DNA from: JANRIC01 sp033765345
Lineage (GTDB): Bacteria; Bacteroidota; Bacteroidia; Cytophagales; Microscillaceae
Direction of reading: 5' to 3'
Length of the DNA stretch: 54,574 bases
Assembly: GCA_033765345.1 (NCBI GenBank)
Contig: JANRIC010000009.1
Location: 1-54,574 of the forward strand
Made by a program: the position numbers and the translations under genes. The notes under the pieces are model-generated. The model saw only the letters and a list, made by a program, of their open reading frames with translations, searched no databases and was not told where the DNA came from. This document shows positions 44,721-53,422 of the stretch, piece by piece (the first letter of the stretch is position 1; every line of letters starts with the position of its first letter).

Positions 44721-44860
44721 GTGGTTAAAAAGGGGGATATAATAATCTAATCATTTCAATCGTATATTTTTTCTTCAAATCCGTGATGCTTATTTGATTA
44801 GTTGGAATTAAAGTTTTTCTTTGCCTACGATAAGTCCAAGTTTTATACTCAAACAAAGGT

Positions 44861-47383
44861 ATGAATAGTCAAACAATTTTTAAGAAACTTCTCCCTCATT
44901 TTTTGATCTTGTTGGGTTTTGTCCTGGCAGCAGTGCTTTATAATTACCCGATGATGAGCGGTAAAAAGCTGAGTCAGAATGATATTACGCAAAGTATAGG
45001 GTCAGCCAAAGAGGCTAAGGATTATTATGAAGCAAAAGGAGAACTTACCTTGTGGACGAACTCCATGTTTAGCGGAATGCCTTCATTTATGATTTTTATG
45101 AAGTATACCGATAGTATTACCATCCTGGTTGGGCAGTTTATTTCCAGAATGATTCCTCAACCAGCCAATTTTATCTTTTTATATCTTGCCGGATTTTATC
45201 TCATGATGGTGATGTTGGGCTATCACCCGATGCTTGCTGTTTTTGGGGCAATAGGTTATGCCTTTGCTTCTTACAATATCATCAGTATCGAGGCGGGACA
45301 CATCAATAAAGTACTGGCTTTGGCTTATGCGCCTCCCTTCATTGGAGCGGTGATTATGACTTATCAGGGCAAATACCTGACTGGGGGAGTGCTGGCGGCT
45401 ATTTTTGCAGGAATAGAGCTGACAGCCAACCACTTTCAGATTACTTATTATGTCATCATTGCCTTGATACTTTATACGATTTATTATTTGATTCAAATTT
45501 TTGTAAGTAAAACGGCGGTCTCACAAAAATTAAAATCCTTTGGAATAGCTACTGCCGTTCTTGGGCTGGCTGCTGCTATTAGCGTAGGCACTCACGCTGC
45601 CTTGATCTGGACTACCTACGAATATACCAAAGAAACCAACCGAGGAGGCACTTCCGAATTGTCAAGCACCAAAAAAAGCGGCGGAAGCGGACTAGCCAAA
45701 GATTATGCTTTTCAATGGAGTTATGGCATTTATGAAAGTTTTTCTTTTGCAATTCCCAACTTTTTAGGAGGTGGTTCGGGTACTGCGGCCTCTTTGGATG
45801 AAAACTCCAATACCTATAAAGTTTTTGTCAATAATAATCTGAATCCTGATTATGCCAAAAGCATGCCTATCTACTGGGGGGCACAACCAGGAACTGCGGG
45901 TCCTGCCTACGTAGGAGCGATTATTTGTTTTTTATTTGTTTTTGGGCTTTTGTACAGCAAAGACCCGATAAAATGGTGGCTTTTGGTAGTGAGTGTTTTA
46001 TTTGTGATGTTTTCCTGGGGCAAAAACTTCTCAGGCTTTAACTATTTTATCTTTGATTATGTACCCTTGTATAATAAATTCAGGGCAATAACGATGATTC
46101 TATCTGTGGTGCAACTTTTTATGGTCTGGATGGCTGTCTTGGGTTTACAGGAGTTGCTCAAGCCAAAAGCAGATAAGTTAGAAGCACTCAAATATCTGAA
46201 ATACAGTGCTGGAATTGTAGGCGGGCTTGTGCTGATCATTGCCTTGTTGGGGAGTGGGTTTCAAAATTTTCAATCCATGGCCACCGTAGAAATGAACGAC
46301 CCACAAGGTAAAAAAATAGAAAAAAATGCTGATGAAGCTTTCAGAGATCAAATCACACAGGCTTTACAAAATAATGAACTGGTTGCCAACTCTATCCTGA
46401 GAGCCGTAGAAGACGATCGTGCTGCCTTGCAAAGAGCCGATGCTTGGCGTTCGTTTATTTTCATTATCTTGGCTGCAGGGCTTCTGTGGTTGTATTTGAT
46501 TGATAAACTAGCCATAAATTATGCTTTGGGTGGAATCGTCTTCCTTTCTCTGATCGATCTTTGGGCTTTAGACCGCCGTTATCTGAATGAAGATAATTTT
46601 GTCAAAAAAAGTAATTACGAAGACCCTTTCCAGAAAACGCCAGCGGATGAGTCTATTCTAACAGATAAAGACCCGCATTTCAGGGTTTTTAATCAAACAG
46701 CTGGTCTTTTCTCAGATGGAGTTACTTCATATCACCACCATTCTATTGGTGGTTATCACGCTGCCAAACTCCAACGATACAACGAACTCAGCGAAGAACA
46801 CCTCTTCAAAGGCAATCGGGCAGTATATAATATGCTCAATACCAAATACTTTATTGTCAATAATCAGGGCTCTTTGGTTGCCCAGCGTAACCCCGAAGCC
46901 GCAGGAAATGCCTGGTTTGTGCAGGAAATCAAATGGGTCAAAAATGCAGACGCAGAACTCCAAGCACTGAACGGATTTGATCCGAAAAAAACTGCTGTTA
47001 TTGACCAACGCTACAAAAAACAACTGGGCGATTTCAAAATCAAAACCGACAAAAAAGCCTCAATCAGACTCACTTCTTATGCACCCAATGTTTTGGTCTA
47101 TGAAAGCAATACTTCCAGCCCCCAACTGGCGGTGTTTTCAGAAATTTATTATGTCAATCCTGGCAAAATGGAATGGACAGCCTACCTGGACGGCAAAGAA
47201 GTACCCCATATCCGGGTAGATTATATCCTCCGAGCCATGCAAGTACCCGCAGGAAAGCACAAAATTGAATTTAAATTTGATTCCAAAGTCTACCGATTAG
47301 GCTCAAAGATTTCACTCATCAGCTCCATCATACTGGTTTTAGGCGTGATAGCAGCACTTTATTTTGCATGGAGAAAGAATTGA
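44861..47383 (+). CDS. YfhO-family membrane protein
   Basis: The 840-residue protein has about 13 hydrophobic helices in the first two thirds and again at the C-terminus (SLISSIILVLGVIAALYFAW). A large soluble domain is inserted (about 570-790). The N-terminal part has the family pattern NYPMMSGKKLSQNDITQSIG, FSGMPSFMIFMKYT and GAIGYAFASYNIISIEAGHI. YfhO proteins are probable GT-C glycosyltransferases involved in cell-envelope glycosylation (in Gram-positives, lipoteichoic acid decoration); in Bacteroidota they are common but uncharacterised. It is divergent from the FGE-like gene. The stop codon is followed at once by short AATTGAG-type repeats. Confidence 0.85.
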   Translation: MNSQTIFKKLLPHFLILLGFVLAAVLYNYPMMSGKKLSQNDITQSIGSAKEAKDYYEAKGELTLWTNSMFSGMPSFMIFMKYTDSITILVGQFISRMIPQPANFIFLYLAGFYLMMVMLGYHPMLAVFGAIGYAFASYNIISIEAGHINKVLALAYAPPFIGAVIMTYQGKYLTGGVLAAIFAGIELTANHFQITYYVIIALILYTIYYLIQIFVSKTAVSQKLKSFGIATAVLGLAAAISVGTHAALIWTTYEYTKETNRGGTSELSSTKKSGGSGLAKDYAFQWSYGIYESFSFAIPNFLGGGSGTAASLDENSNTYKVFVNNNLNPDYAKSMPIYWGAQPGTAGPAYVGAIICFLFVFGLLYSKDPIKWWLLVVSVLFVMFSWGKNFSGFNYFIFDYVPLYNKFRAITMILSVVQLFMVWMAVLGLQELLKPKADKLEALKYLKYSAGIVGGLVLIIALLGSGFQNFQSMATVEMNDPQGKKIEKNADEAFRDQITQALQNNELVANSILRAVEDDRAALQRADAWRSFIFIILAAGLLWLYLIDKLAINYALGGIVFLSLIDLWALDRRYLNEDNFVKKSNYEDPFQKTPADESILTDKDPHFRVFNQTAGLFSDGVTSYHHHSIGGYHAAKLQRYNELSEEHLFKGNRAVYNMLNTKYFIVNNQGSLVAQRNPEAAGNAWFVQEIKWVKNADAELQALNGFDPKKTAVIDQRYKKQLGDFKIKTDKKASIRLTSYAPNVLVYESNTSSPQLAVFSEIYYVNPGKMEWTAYLDGKEVPHIRVDYILRAMQVPAGKHKIEFKFDSKVYRLGSKISLISSIILVLGVIAALYFAWRKN

Positions 47384-47427
47384 GAATTGAGAATGGTTAA
47401 TGGTTAATTGAGAATGGTTAATTATTT
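47376..47427 (+). repeat. Degenerate GAATTGA/GGTTAAT heptamer-type repeats
   Basis: Short repeats of AGAATTG, AGAATGG and TTAATGGTTAATTG type begin at the stop codon of the yfhO-like gene. They resemble the short tandem heptamer repeats seen in several bacterial genomes. No function was recognised. Confidence 0.7.
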
Positions 47428-47445
47428 AGTTTTTATTAAAACTAA

Positions 47446-47745
47446 GATGCCTGGAAGAAGACTGAAGACAATAAATGAGAACTGGAGATTGATTTATTAA
47501 GACTGGAGATGCCTGGAAGAAGACTGAAGACAATAGATAAGAACTGAAGATTAATTTATTAAGGCTGGAGATGCCTAGAAGCAGACTGAGGACAATAAAT
47601 AAGAACTGGAGATTGATTTATTAAGGCTGGAGATGCCTGGAAGAAGACTGAAGACAATAGATAAGAACTGAAGATTAATTTATTAAGGCTGGAGATGCCT
47701 AGAAGAAGACTGAGGACAATAAATAAGAGCTCGAGATTGATTTTA
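47446..47745 (+). repeat. 62-bp tandem array (4.8 copies, 124-bp higher-order period)
   Basis: Units start at 47446, 47508, 47570, 47632 and 47694 (exact 62-bp spacing), each opening GATGCCTGGAAG or GATGCCTAGAAG. Units 2 and 4 are nearly identical, as are 3 and 5, showing a 124-bp duplication. They contain no ORF and no CRISPR-like spacers; the array fills most of the 405-bp gap before the methyltransferase gene. Confidence 0.92.
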
Positions 47746-47788
47746 GAGGATATACAGCCTTTTATGGAAGATGTAAAACTCCTTTTGT

Positions 47789-48871
47789 TTATTCTGTGCC
47801 GAATAAATTATTGTACTCAGTATTGATTCTCCTTTCGGCAATTTGAAAATATTCTGATTCTTTTTCATAACCGATAAAATGCCTCTCTGACTTCACACAA
47901 GCCACGCCTGTGCTGCCACTACCCATAAAAGGGTCTAGCACAGTCTGCCCTTCAAAAGAAACCAACTTGACCAAATGATTCATTAATCTGACGGGTTTCA
48001 GCGTGGGGTGATTGTTAAAATCTTCTTTATGTTGGCGTACTTTGGCTTCCTGATAAAACTTTTCAAAATACATTTCCTCTTCTGCAATAAGCCTTTGCTT
48101 GATAGGCTCGTCTCCTTGGATCAAAAAATATTTGTCCAAACCGTCTTCAAGCGGTTCGCTGCGGATGATATTGGCAGGTACACGTCCTTTGGGATGCGGA
48201 TTATGCCCTACTTTGCCTTGTTCCTTGCCATAAGGGATGCGGGTGGCTTCAAAATTAAGTGCTCCTGTTCCGTATTTCATAATATTTCCTACCACGTCCA
48301 AATCTTCGGCAATGGGTTTTTGAATCAAAATAATGGGTTCGTAGGCCGTTTTGAGTCCCAATCCTGCGCCTTTATATTGTTGCCCCAATTCTGAACCAGG
48401 TTCTTTGATCAGTTTTGTGCCGTTTACTTTATAAGGTTTACCGGGTTCTTTTTCTTTCAGATAACCTTGTATGTAGGTATATTCTCCTATCACTTTGCTT
48501 TCTACGCCCAATCGTCCGTCGATTTCAGTACCAATATTTTTGAGTTTGGGCATGCCATTCAGATAAGCCCAAAAAAGCACGTCTTTTATATAAAATCCGG
48601 CATCTTCCAAATCGTACATCACATAATGCATCAGCCGAGAGTAAGAAAAAACCAGCCCGAAAGCTCCGGGTTTCATCACGCGGTAGGCATCCTCCCAGAT
48701 TTGTTTGTCAGGTACGTCAAATTTGCGCTTTTTACGATTTCTTTCTTTGTCCCAAGCGTGGTTTTGAAAGCCCAAGCCATAGGGTGGATCAGTCACCAAA
48801 GCATGTACAGATTCGCTAGCAACATGATGTAAACCATAACAGGATTCTACGTATAAGTCAGGTTTGAGCAT
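47789..48871 (-). CDS. Beta-class DNA methyltransferase (N6-adenine or N4-cytosine)
   Basis: The 360-residue protein has TDPPYGLGF (residues 27-35) near the N-terminus, the catalytic motif IV of amino-methyltransferases, and FMGSGSTGVACVKSERHFIG near the C-terminus, the SAM-binding motif I. Catalytic motif before SAM motif is the beta-class order. The middle (about 150-260) is the target-recognition region. It is a stand-alone methyltransferase: no restriction nuclease is adjacent, but the divergent DUF262-HEPN pair begins 123 bp away. It might methylate host DNA for protection or regulation. Confidence 0.92.
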   Translation of the reverse strand: MLKPDLYVESCYGLHHVASESVHALVTDPPYGLGFQNHAWDKERNRKKRKFDVPDKQIWEDAYRVMKPGAFGLVFSYSRLMHYVMYDLEDAGFYIKDVLFWAYLNGMPKLKNIGTEIDGRLGVESKVIGEYTYIQGYLKEKEPGKPYKVNGTKLIKEPGSELGQQYKGAGLGLKTAYEPIILIQKPIAEDLDVVGNIMKYGTGALNFEATRIPYGKEQGKVGHNPHPKGRVPANIIRSEPLEDGLDKYFLIQGDEPIKQRLIAEEEMYFEKFYQEAKVRQHKEDFNNHPTLKPVRLMNHLVKLVSFEGQTVLDPFMGSGSTGVACVKSERHFIGYEKESEYFQIAERRINTEYNNLFGTE

Positions 48872-48948
48872 TCTAAATTCTGCTAAGTTGGATTATCTTA
48901 AGGCTGTAAAGTTAATAAAATAGACATGGAATTGTAAAATAGTTTGCT

Positions 48949-48956
48949 TAAATTTG
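48949..48956 (+). promoter_or_regulatory. Candidate -7 box for the DUF262-HEPN operon
   Basis: TAAATTTG is an exact TAnnTTTG match, 38 nt before ATG 48994. A -33 TTG at the expected distance is lacking. Confidence 0.35.
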
Positions 48957-48993
48957 AAAGGATAATTTAAATAAATTAATAAACGCTTGACTT

Positions 48994-50181
48994 ATGGAAG
49001 ATAACCAAATGTATGATGAAGATGGGTTATTGGAAGAAATCAAATTTTCTGAACTAGAGAGGGTAGTAATAAATCCAAAATCTTGGACTCCAACTGTATT
49101 TTATGAACTATTTGAGGTAGGGGATATCGATATAAAACCTAAGTTCCAGAGACGAAACGCTTGGGATGATGATGCAAGAGGTAAATTTATAGAATCTTTG
49201 ATGATTGGCTATCCAGTTCCTGAAATTATTCTTGCCGAAGTATCTAATCAGCCACATAGATACATTGTTATTGACGGCAAACAAAGACTTACCAGTATCA
49301 TAGGTTTTATGAAGCCGGAATATGAATATTGGAAAGAAAGTAAAATTAAAAACCTGAAAGTTAGAACGGATTTAAATGATTTGACTTACAAAGACTTTGA
49401 AGATAAACCCAATATTATCAGACGATTTAGGAATGTAGATATACGCTGTGCGATTATTCAAAATGTTCCCAAATATGATATTCTTTACGATATGTTTATT
49501 AGGCTTAATACTAGTTTTATACAACTTTCAATGCAAGAACTAAGACAGGCCTTATATCCCGGTCCATTTTCAGATTATTTAATGGAAATTACGGATGTGC
49601 AAGAGAAAATGATATTACATAAAATAGCCGGTTTTAATGCCCCAGATCAAAGACTTGAGGATGTAGAAATAATTTTAAAGTTTTTTGCCAATTATTTTTT
49701 TATGGGTAATTACAAAGGCAGTTTAAGGGCTTTTCTTGATGAAAGCATTGATACCATTAATAAGGAGTGGATTCATTATGAAGATAAAGTAAAACAGGCT
49801 TATGAAACCTTTAATGATTCACTGAATAAATTGTACAAAGGCTTTAATTTGATTTTTACAGATGAATTAAACAACTATAAGAAAATAGGTAGATTACCTG
49901 ATATTTCTAAGTTTAATAAAGCAGTTTTTGAAGCCCAAGTCTATTTCTTTGCTTTTGTGGACGAATCACTGATTACCAAAGAAAACTTTGGGAAATTTGT
50001 AAGTGATTTTCAAATAATATTTAACAATGATCGTGAATTTTCCAATTCTTTAAGACTGGGAACTAATAATCAAAAAGGTTATGTGAAAAGATTTCAAACG
50101 TTTGAACATATTATCAATGAGTCTTTTGGGACAAATATTGAAAAAATTGTGAATTTAACCAATCAGACCATTAATTCTTAA
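48994..50181 (+). CDS. DUF262 (GmrSD N-terminal-like) protein
   Basis: The 395-residue protein carries a DUF262 domain at about 35-200. It has IDIKPKFQRRNAWDDDARGK (FQRR at 51-54), IESLMIGYPVPEIIL and YIVIDGKQRLTSIIGF (DGKQR at 94-98). DUF262 is a ParB/Srx-fold domain found in GmrSD restriction enzymes and in defence proteins such as SspE, where the DGQQR-like motif is needed for nucleotide hydrolysis. The C-terminal half (200-395) is helical with no DUF1524 HNH nuclease, so this protein lacks the usual nuclease domain. The HEPN gene 4 bp downstream could supply that function. The two genes are translationally coupled. Confidence 0.9.
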   Translation: MEDNQMYDEDGLLEEIKFSELERVVINPKSWTPTVFYELFEVGDIDIKPKFQRRNAWDDDARGKFIESLMIGYPVPEIILAEVSNQPHRYIVIDGKQRLTSIIGFMKPEYEYWKESKIKNLKVRTDLNDLTYKDFEDKPNIIRRFRNVDIRCAIIQNVPKYDILYDMFIRLNTSFIQLSMQELRQALYPGPFSDYLMEITDVQEKMILHKIAGFNAPDQRLEDVEIILKFFANYFFMGNYKGSLRAFLDESIDTINKEWIHYEDKVKQAYETFNDSLNKLYKGFNLIFTDELNNYKKIGRLPDISKFNKAVFEAQVYFFAFVDESLITKENFGKFVSDFQIIFNNDREFSNSLRLGTNNQKGYVKRFQTFEHIINESFGTNIEKIVNLTNQTINS

Positions 50182-50185
50182 ATCA

Positions 50186-50893
50186 GTGACTGACTTTGAC
50201 AACCTTTATCGAGAATTGACACTTCAACTCAATACTTTGTATAAAAAATTTATTGAACCATTTATCGAGTTGATTGAACATTCTGAAGACAATTCATTTA
50301 AAAGTACTTTAAGGTTTAAAGATAAAGATTCTTTGCATCAATCAAACTATGCGTTAGATGTTAATGCTTACACAGTACTTTCTCATGCTGCGTTAGAAGA
50401 GTATTTTGAGCAGATAACTTTAAAGATTGTTGAGTTAAGTCATCAAACCTGGAAAGAAAAACAAACTTTTAATGACTCTTTGGTTACACTTGTGTATTTT
50501 GTACTCAGCCGTACAGAAAAAAAAATGAAACTTAAGGTCAAATTTAAAGATGTACAAGAAAGAATACGTTTGGCAAAAGCTAAAAACCATATTGACGAAT
50601 TATTGGGTTTTTGTGAAGATTTTTTTAAAATTCATATTGAAGGAAGCCATGGAATAGGCTTTGAATATCTGATGGAGTTATTAATTCCTGTAGCCATTGA
50701 TATTAACCAAGATGTGGACATGATGCGTTCTTTGGCTAAATTAAAAGAAGAACGAGGTGAATTTGCCCATAAAAAAGGGTCTGTGGGTAGTATTTCTACC
50801 CCTGTTGAAATTTATCTGCACGTAGAAAAATGTAAAGAACTAGCCAAAGACGTAAAAGACCAAGCCAATCAAAAGTTCGTTGGAATCCAGTAA
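50186..50893 (+). CDS. HEPN-domain protein (candidate RNase)
   Basis: The 235-residue all-alpha protein ends in KLKEERGEFAHKKG, which contains R190-x4-H195, the Rx4-6H catalytic motif of HEPN ribonucleases. Conserved helical segments such as AYTVLSHAALEEYFEQITL are like the RiboL-PSP-HEPN/MAE_28990 group. HEPN proteins are common toxic RNases in toxin-antitoxin, abortive-infection and CRISPR systems. It starts at GTG 50186, 4 bp after the DUF262 gene; no upstream ATG exists in frame and the next Met is internal. Its stop lies 2 bp from the stop of the convergent topoisomerase-like gene. Confidence 0.75.
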   Translation: MTDFDNLYRELTLQLNTLYKKFIEPFIELIEHSEDNSFKSTLRFKDKDSLHQSNYALDVNAYTVLSHAALEEYFEQITLKIVELSHQTWKEKQTFNDSLVTLVYFVLSRTEKKMKLKVKFKDVQERIRLAKAKNHIDELLGFCEDFFKIHIEGSHGIGFEYLMELLIPVAIDINQDVDMMRSLAKLKEERGEFAHKKGSVGSISTPVEIYLHVEKCKELAKDVKDQANQKFVGIQ

Positions 50894-50895
50894 TT

Positions 50896-53268
50896 TTATT
50901 TCCCCTCCCAATTCCGCATCAATTCCCCCAAAATTTCTAAAAAACTTTGCTGCCAACTGTGAGTAGGCGAGTCTTGGAGCTGCTTTCGGAGGTTTTCTTC
51001 CAGTGGTAAATCTTCCAACTGGGCTTTGAGTGCAGGGAAAATGCCCTCAAATTTCTCCGAAATCAGCTTTTCAATATTCAAATTCCGTAGGATTTCTTCT
51101 TTGATTTGTTGCTTGAGGCTGGACTCGAGGCTGTTTTCGGCTTCCTGTTGCAGATAAGTCTCGTGTGGGACGACCTTACCGACCGGATACGCCGAAAATT
51201 TATCATCCAGCCAATGGATAAAAGTAGGTGTATCCATCGCATTGAGTTCTATGCGGAATGATTTAAGCCATTCCTGCCAGTCAGCCCAGCGTTCGTAGCC
51301 CAGATAATGAAAGGGTTTGTTTTGGGTCAAGTCCGTGTCATAATCCATTACATACTGTGCAGGGTTTTTGGTAGATCGTTTTTCCAGGGATTCTACCTCC
51401 AAGCCCATTTCCAGCCCCTCCCAGGGCTCTAGACCCAGGTTATAAATATGTACCTTGCGCCCTGGGCGCGCTTTGGTAGCTCCCTGCAAGGCCTGATAAA
51501 TCAGCGTACCAGAAAGGTCGGCATCGTGGATACAAAAGAAATAGAGTTCTTCTTCGGTTTCAGCAAGCAGATCGATTACATCTCTTGCTGCACGGCTGGC
51601 GAAACCTTTGGAAGTCAAGAGGGCGCAGTCGTATTTTTCACAAAAGCGTGCATCTTTGAGGATTTCGAAAAAACCTTCTTTTTCGGAATATAATATTTTG
51701 TTGAAATTAAAAATCGGGCGTTGGTATTGCTCAATATTTTTGGTACCCAGCTTGGTTTCGTAGTGGGTGTGTGGGTGGAGCAGCGTACCTCGCTCGTCGC
51801 GGTAAACGCCTCTCAGGTCTTGCCCCGATTCATATTCAAAATCCGTAATGATGGTATTAAAATTGGCATATTTTAGCTCTTTGCCCGTGTTTTCCATCAC
51901 CAAAGGGCGCATGACGTAGTACAATTGCCGAAGTGAATAACGATACTGTCCCTTGCCGGAGGCTTTGTCAATGGCAGTATCCAAATGCTCAATAACAATT
52001 TTTTTCTGAGAAGGTGCTTTGTCTTGTTCAAACAAAAAAGGATTGCGTTCAGGGTCGCCATGTTTTTTGAGTTGTGAGGCTACTTTGCGGATTGCCTCCG
52101 TGACTGAATCCTCAAGGGCTAATAAGTCGGGTTCCTTGCCATTGCTCACGATAGGCATATATGGTGTGATGATATTGACCCAAAAGCTGGGATTTTCGGG
52201 GATTTTGGCAACTTCTATATTTCGGCTCAGTCCGCAGCCGTAGAGACTGATGCGTTTTTCATAATAGCTCACGTCTACATCGCCAGTAATGGGAGTTTTA
52301 TTGACAAAAAACTGCCCTTGTCCGCGCCCGTCCGAAGCCGCATAAGCCTCGATGACCAGGGGGATTTCGGCATCGAATTTTCCTTTGGTAGTTTTGAGCG
52401 CGAGTGTGCTGTAGGTTTTGTGGTAGGCCGGAAATGACTCCAATTCGCCCACGGCACCTAATTTTTGGGCTTTGATGGGTTTGCTTTGTAGGCGTAGAGA
52501 TTCAAGCAGTAAGTCAGCTTCTTCACGTGCAATGCGGTTGAGCGGAGAAAAAGAGGATTTTTTTTGTAAATCCGAGGCAATTTTTTTGGCTTTAGCAGGA
52601 GAAATTTTTTCAAAAAATACCAGAAAATCGGCAATTTGCACCTCGTCCGGCGTAGCAAGCAAAAGATTGTAAAAGCTATCCGAGTCGTACCAGAAGGGAT
52701 TGGTTTGCTCGCTAAAAGTCTCGCCCCGGTTCATTTCAAGGGACAAATTTGCCCAATCCAGGATGCCCTCACCAAAAAAATTATCCGGCAAAACGACTTT
52801 AATTTCTGTGCCTTCTTCTTCAAAAGTGCCTAATTCCTGGAAGGCGGTGCTGCCGTCGTCCTGGGGGAGAAGCTGAAGCCTGCGTCCACGTGTAGCCACG
52901 AATAGCGAACCACCCGTACAATATACCGTAGCTACCACTACCCGCAAACCATTCCCCAAAGCCCCCCGCAGAGGAAGCCTAAAACGTTTGGAGCTTGTCA
53001 GCGGGCGATTGATCGAGAAAAGATTGGCAATTTCTGCATTCGTACCCGGAAAGCCTGCCCCATAATCCCTGATGATGATGGTATCCTGAAACATGCCGTC
53101 ATTTTCGTGAAAAATCTCCACTTTGGCACCCGTGTCTAGGGCATTGTCGGTAAGTTCTTTGGCGACCAGTTTGGGGAGCAAATGCCTTGAGACACCCGCC
53201 TGCTGTGGCAGGGTATTGATATTGGTAAAAAGCTGCCAGTCAGGTTGGGTAAAGAGGATTTGGGACAT
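50896..53268 (-). CDS. Type IIB topoisomerase-like fusion (GHKL ATPase + Spo11/Top6A-like)
   Basis: Counted from an in-frame TTG at 53301 (801 residues), the N-terminus has a GHKL ATPase: N box KELTDNALD (E49, N53), G1 DYGAGFP (79-85), lid RGALGNGL (112-119) and GTE at 164. A middle region (about 200-410) may be a transducer. A winged helix with RQLYY (458-462; probable catalytic Tyr), FEYESGQDLRGVYRDERG and then a Toprim domain follow: SEKEG (Glu540), LLTSKGFASRAARD and IHDADLSG (D593, D595). Top6B and Top6A functions on one chain recall Topo VIII; I cannot assign the exact subfamily. I chose ATG 53268 (790 residues), because TTG 53301 lies in a -7-like box. Confidence 0.85.
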   Translation of the reverse strand: MSQILFTQPDWQLFTNINTLPQQAGVSRHLLPKLVAKELTDNALDTGAKVEIFHENDGMFQDTIIIRDYGAGFPGTNAEIANLFSINRPLTSSKRFRLPLRGALGNGLRVVVATVYCTGGSLFVATRGRRLQLLPQDDGSTAFQELGTFEEEGTEIKVVLPDNFFGEGILDWANLSLEMNRGETFSEQTNPFWYDSDSFYNLLLATPDEVQIADFLVFFEKISPAKAKKIASDLQKKSSFSPLNRIAREEADLLLESLRLQSKPIKAQKLGAVGELESFPAYHKTYSTLALKTTKGKFDAEIPLVIEAYAASDGRGQGQFFVNKTPITGDVDVSYYEKRISLYGCGLSRNIEVAKIPENPSFWVNIITPYMPIVSNGKEPDLLALEDSVTEAIRKVASQLKKHGDPERNPFLFEQDKAPSQKKIVIEHLDTAIDKASGKGQYRYSLRQLYYVMRPLVMENTGKELKYANFNTIITDFEYESGQDLRGVYRDERGTLLHPHTHYETKLGTKNIEQYQRPIFNFNKILYSEKEGFFEILKDARFCEKYDCALLTSKGFASRAARDVIDLLAETEEELYFFCIHDADLSGTLIYQALQGATKARPGRKVHIYNLGLEPWEGLEMGLEVESLEKRSTKNPAQYVMDYDTDLTQNKPFHYLGYERWADWQEWLKSFRIELNAMDTPTFIHWLDDKFSAYPVGKVVPHETYLQQEAENSLESSLKQQIKEEILRNLNIEKLISEKFEGIFPALKAQLEDLPLEENLRKQLQDSPTHSWQQSFLEILGELMRNWEGK

Positions 53269-53298
53269 AATACAGCAAGAATTTTTGATGAAAACATC

Positions 53299-53306
53299 CA
53301 AAATTA
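53299..53306 (-). promoter_or_regulatory. Candidate -7 box for the topoisomerase-like gene
   Basis: TAATTTTG on the - strand fits TAnnTTTG, 31 nt before ATG 53268; it overlaps the alternative TTG start. No matched -33 was found. Confidence 0.4.
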
Positions 53307-53348
53307 CTTGATTTTTTTGTTAAATAGCCATTGTGCTTGATTTTATTG

Positions 53349-53369
53349 CTTGTAGCGATGTGCTACAAG
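53349..53369. promoter_or_regulatory. 8-bp perfect hairpin or operator upstream of the topoisomerase-like gene
   Basis: CTTGTAGC (53349-53356) and GCTACAAG (53362-53369) flank a 5-nt GATGT loop. It lies about 45 bp upstream of the -7 box, so it may be a regulator-binding site or a terminator for the Uma2 gene at 53423, whose transcript runs towards it. The T tract is weak. Confidence 0.4.
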
Positions 53370-53422
53370 ATGTTGTTTTGCGCGACGCAGCTCACAGAAT
53401 AGGCAGTGTGGAAGGCATCAAG

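Noticed and set aside
53268..53301. TTG start of the topoisomerase-like gene (11 extra residues)
   Set aside because: TTG 53301 overlaps a TAATTTTG -7 box, while ATG 53268 lies downstream of it and matches the start of conserved sequence.
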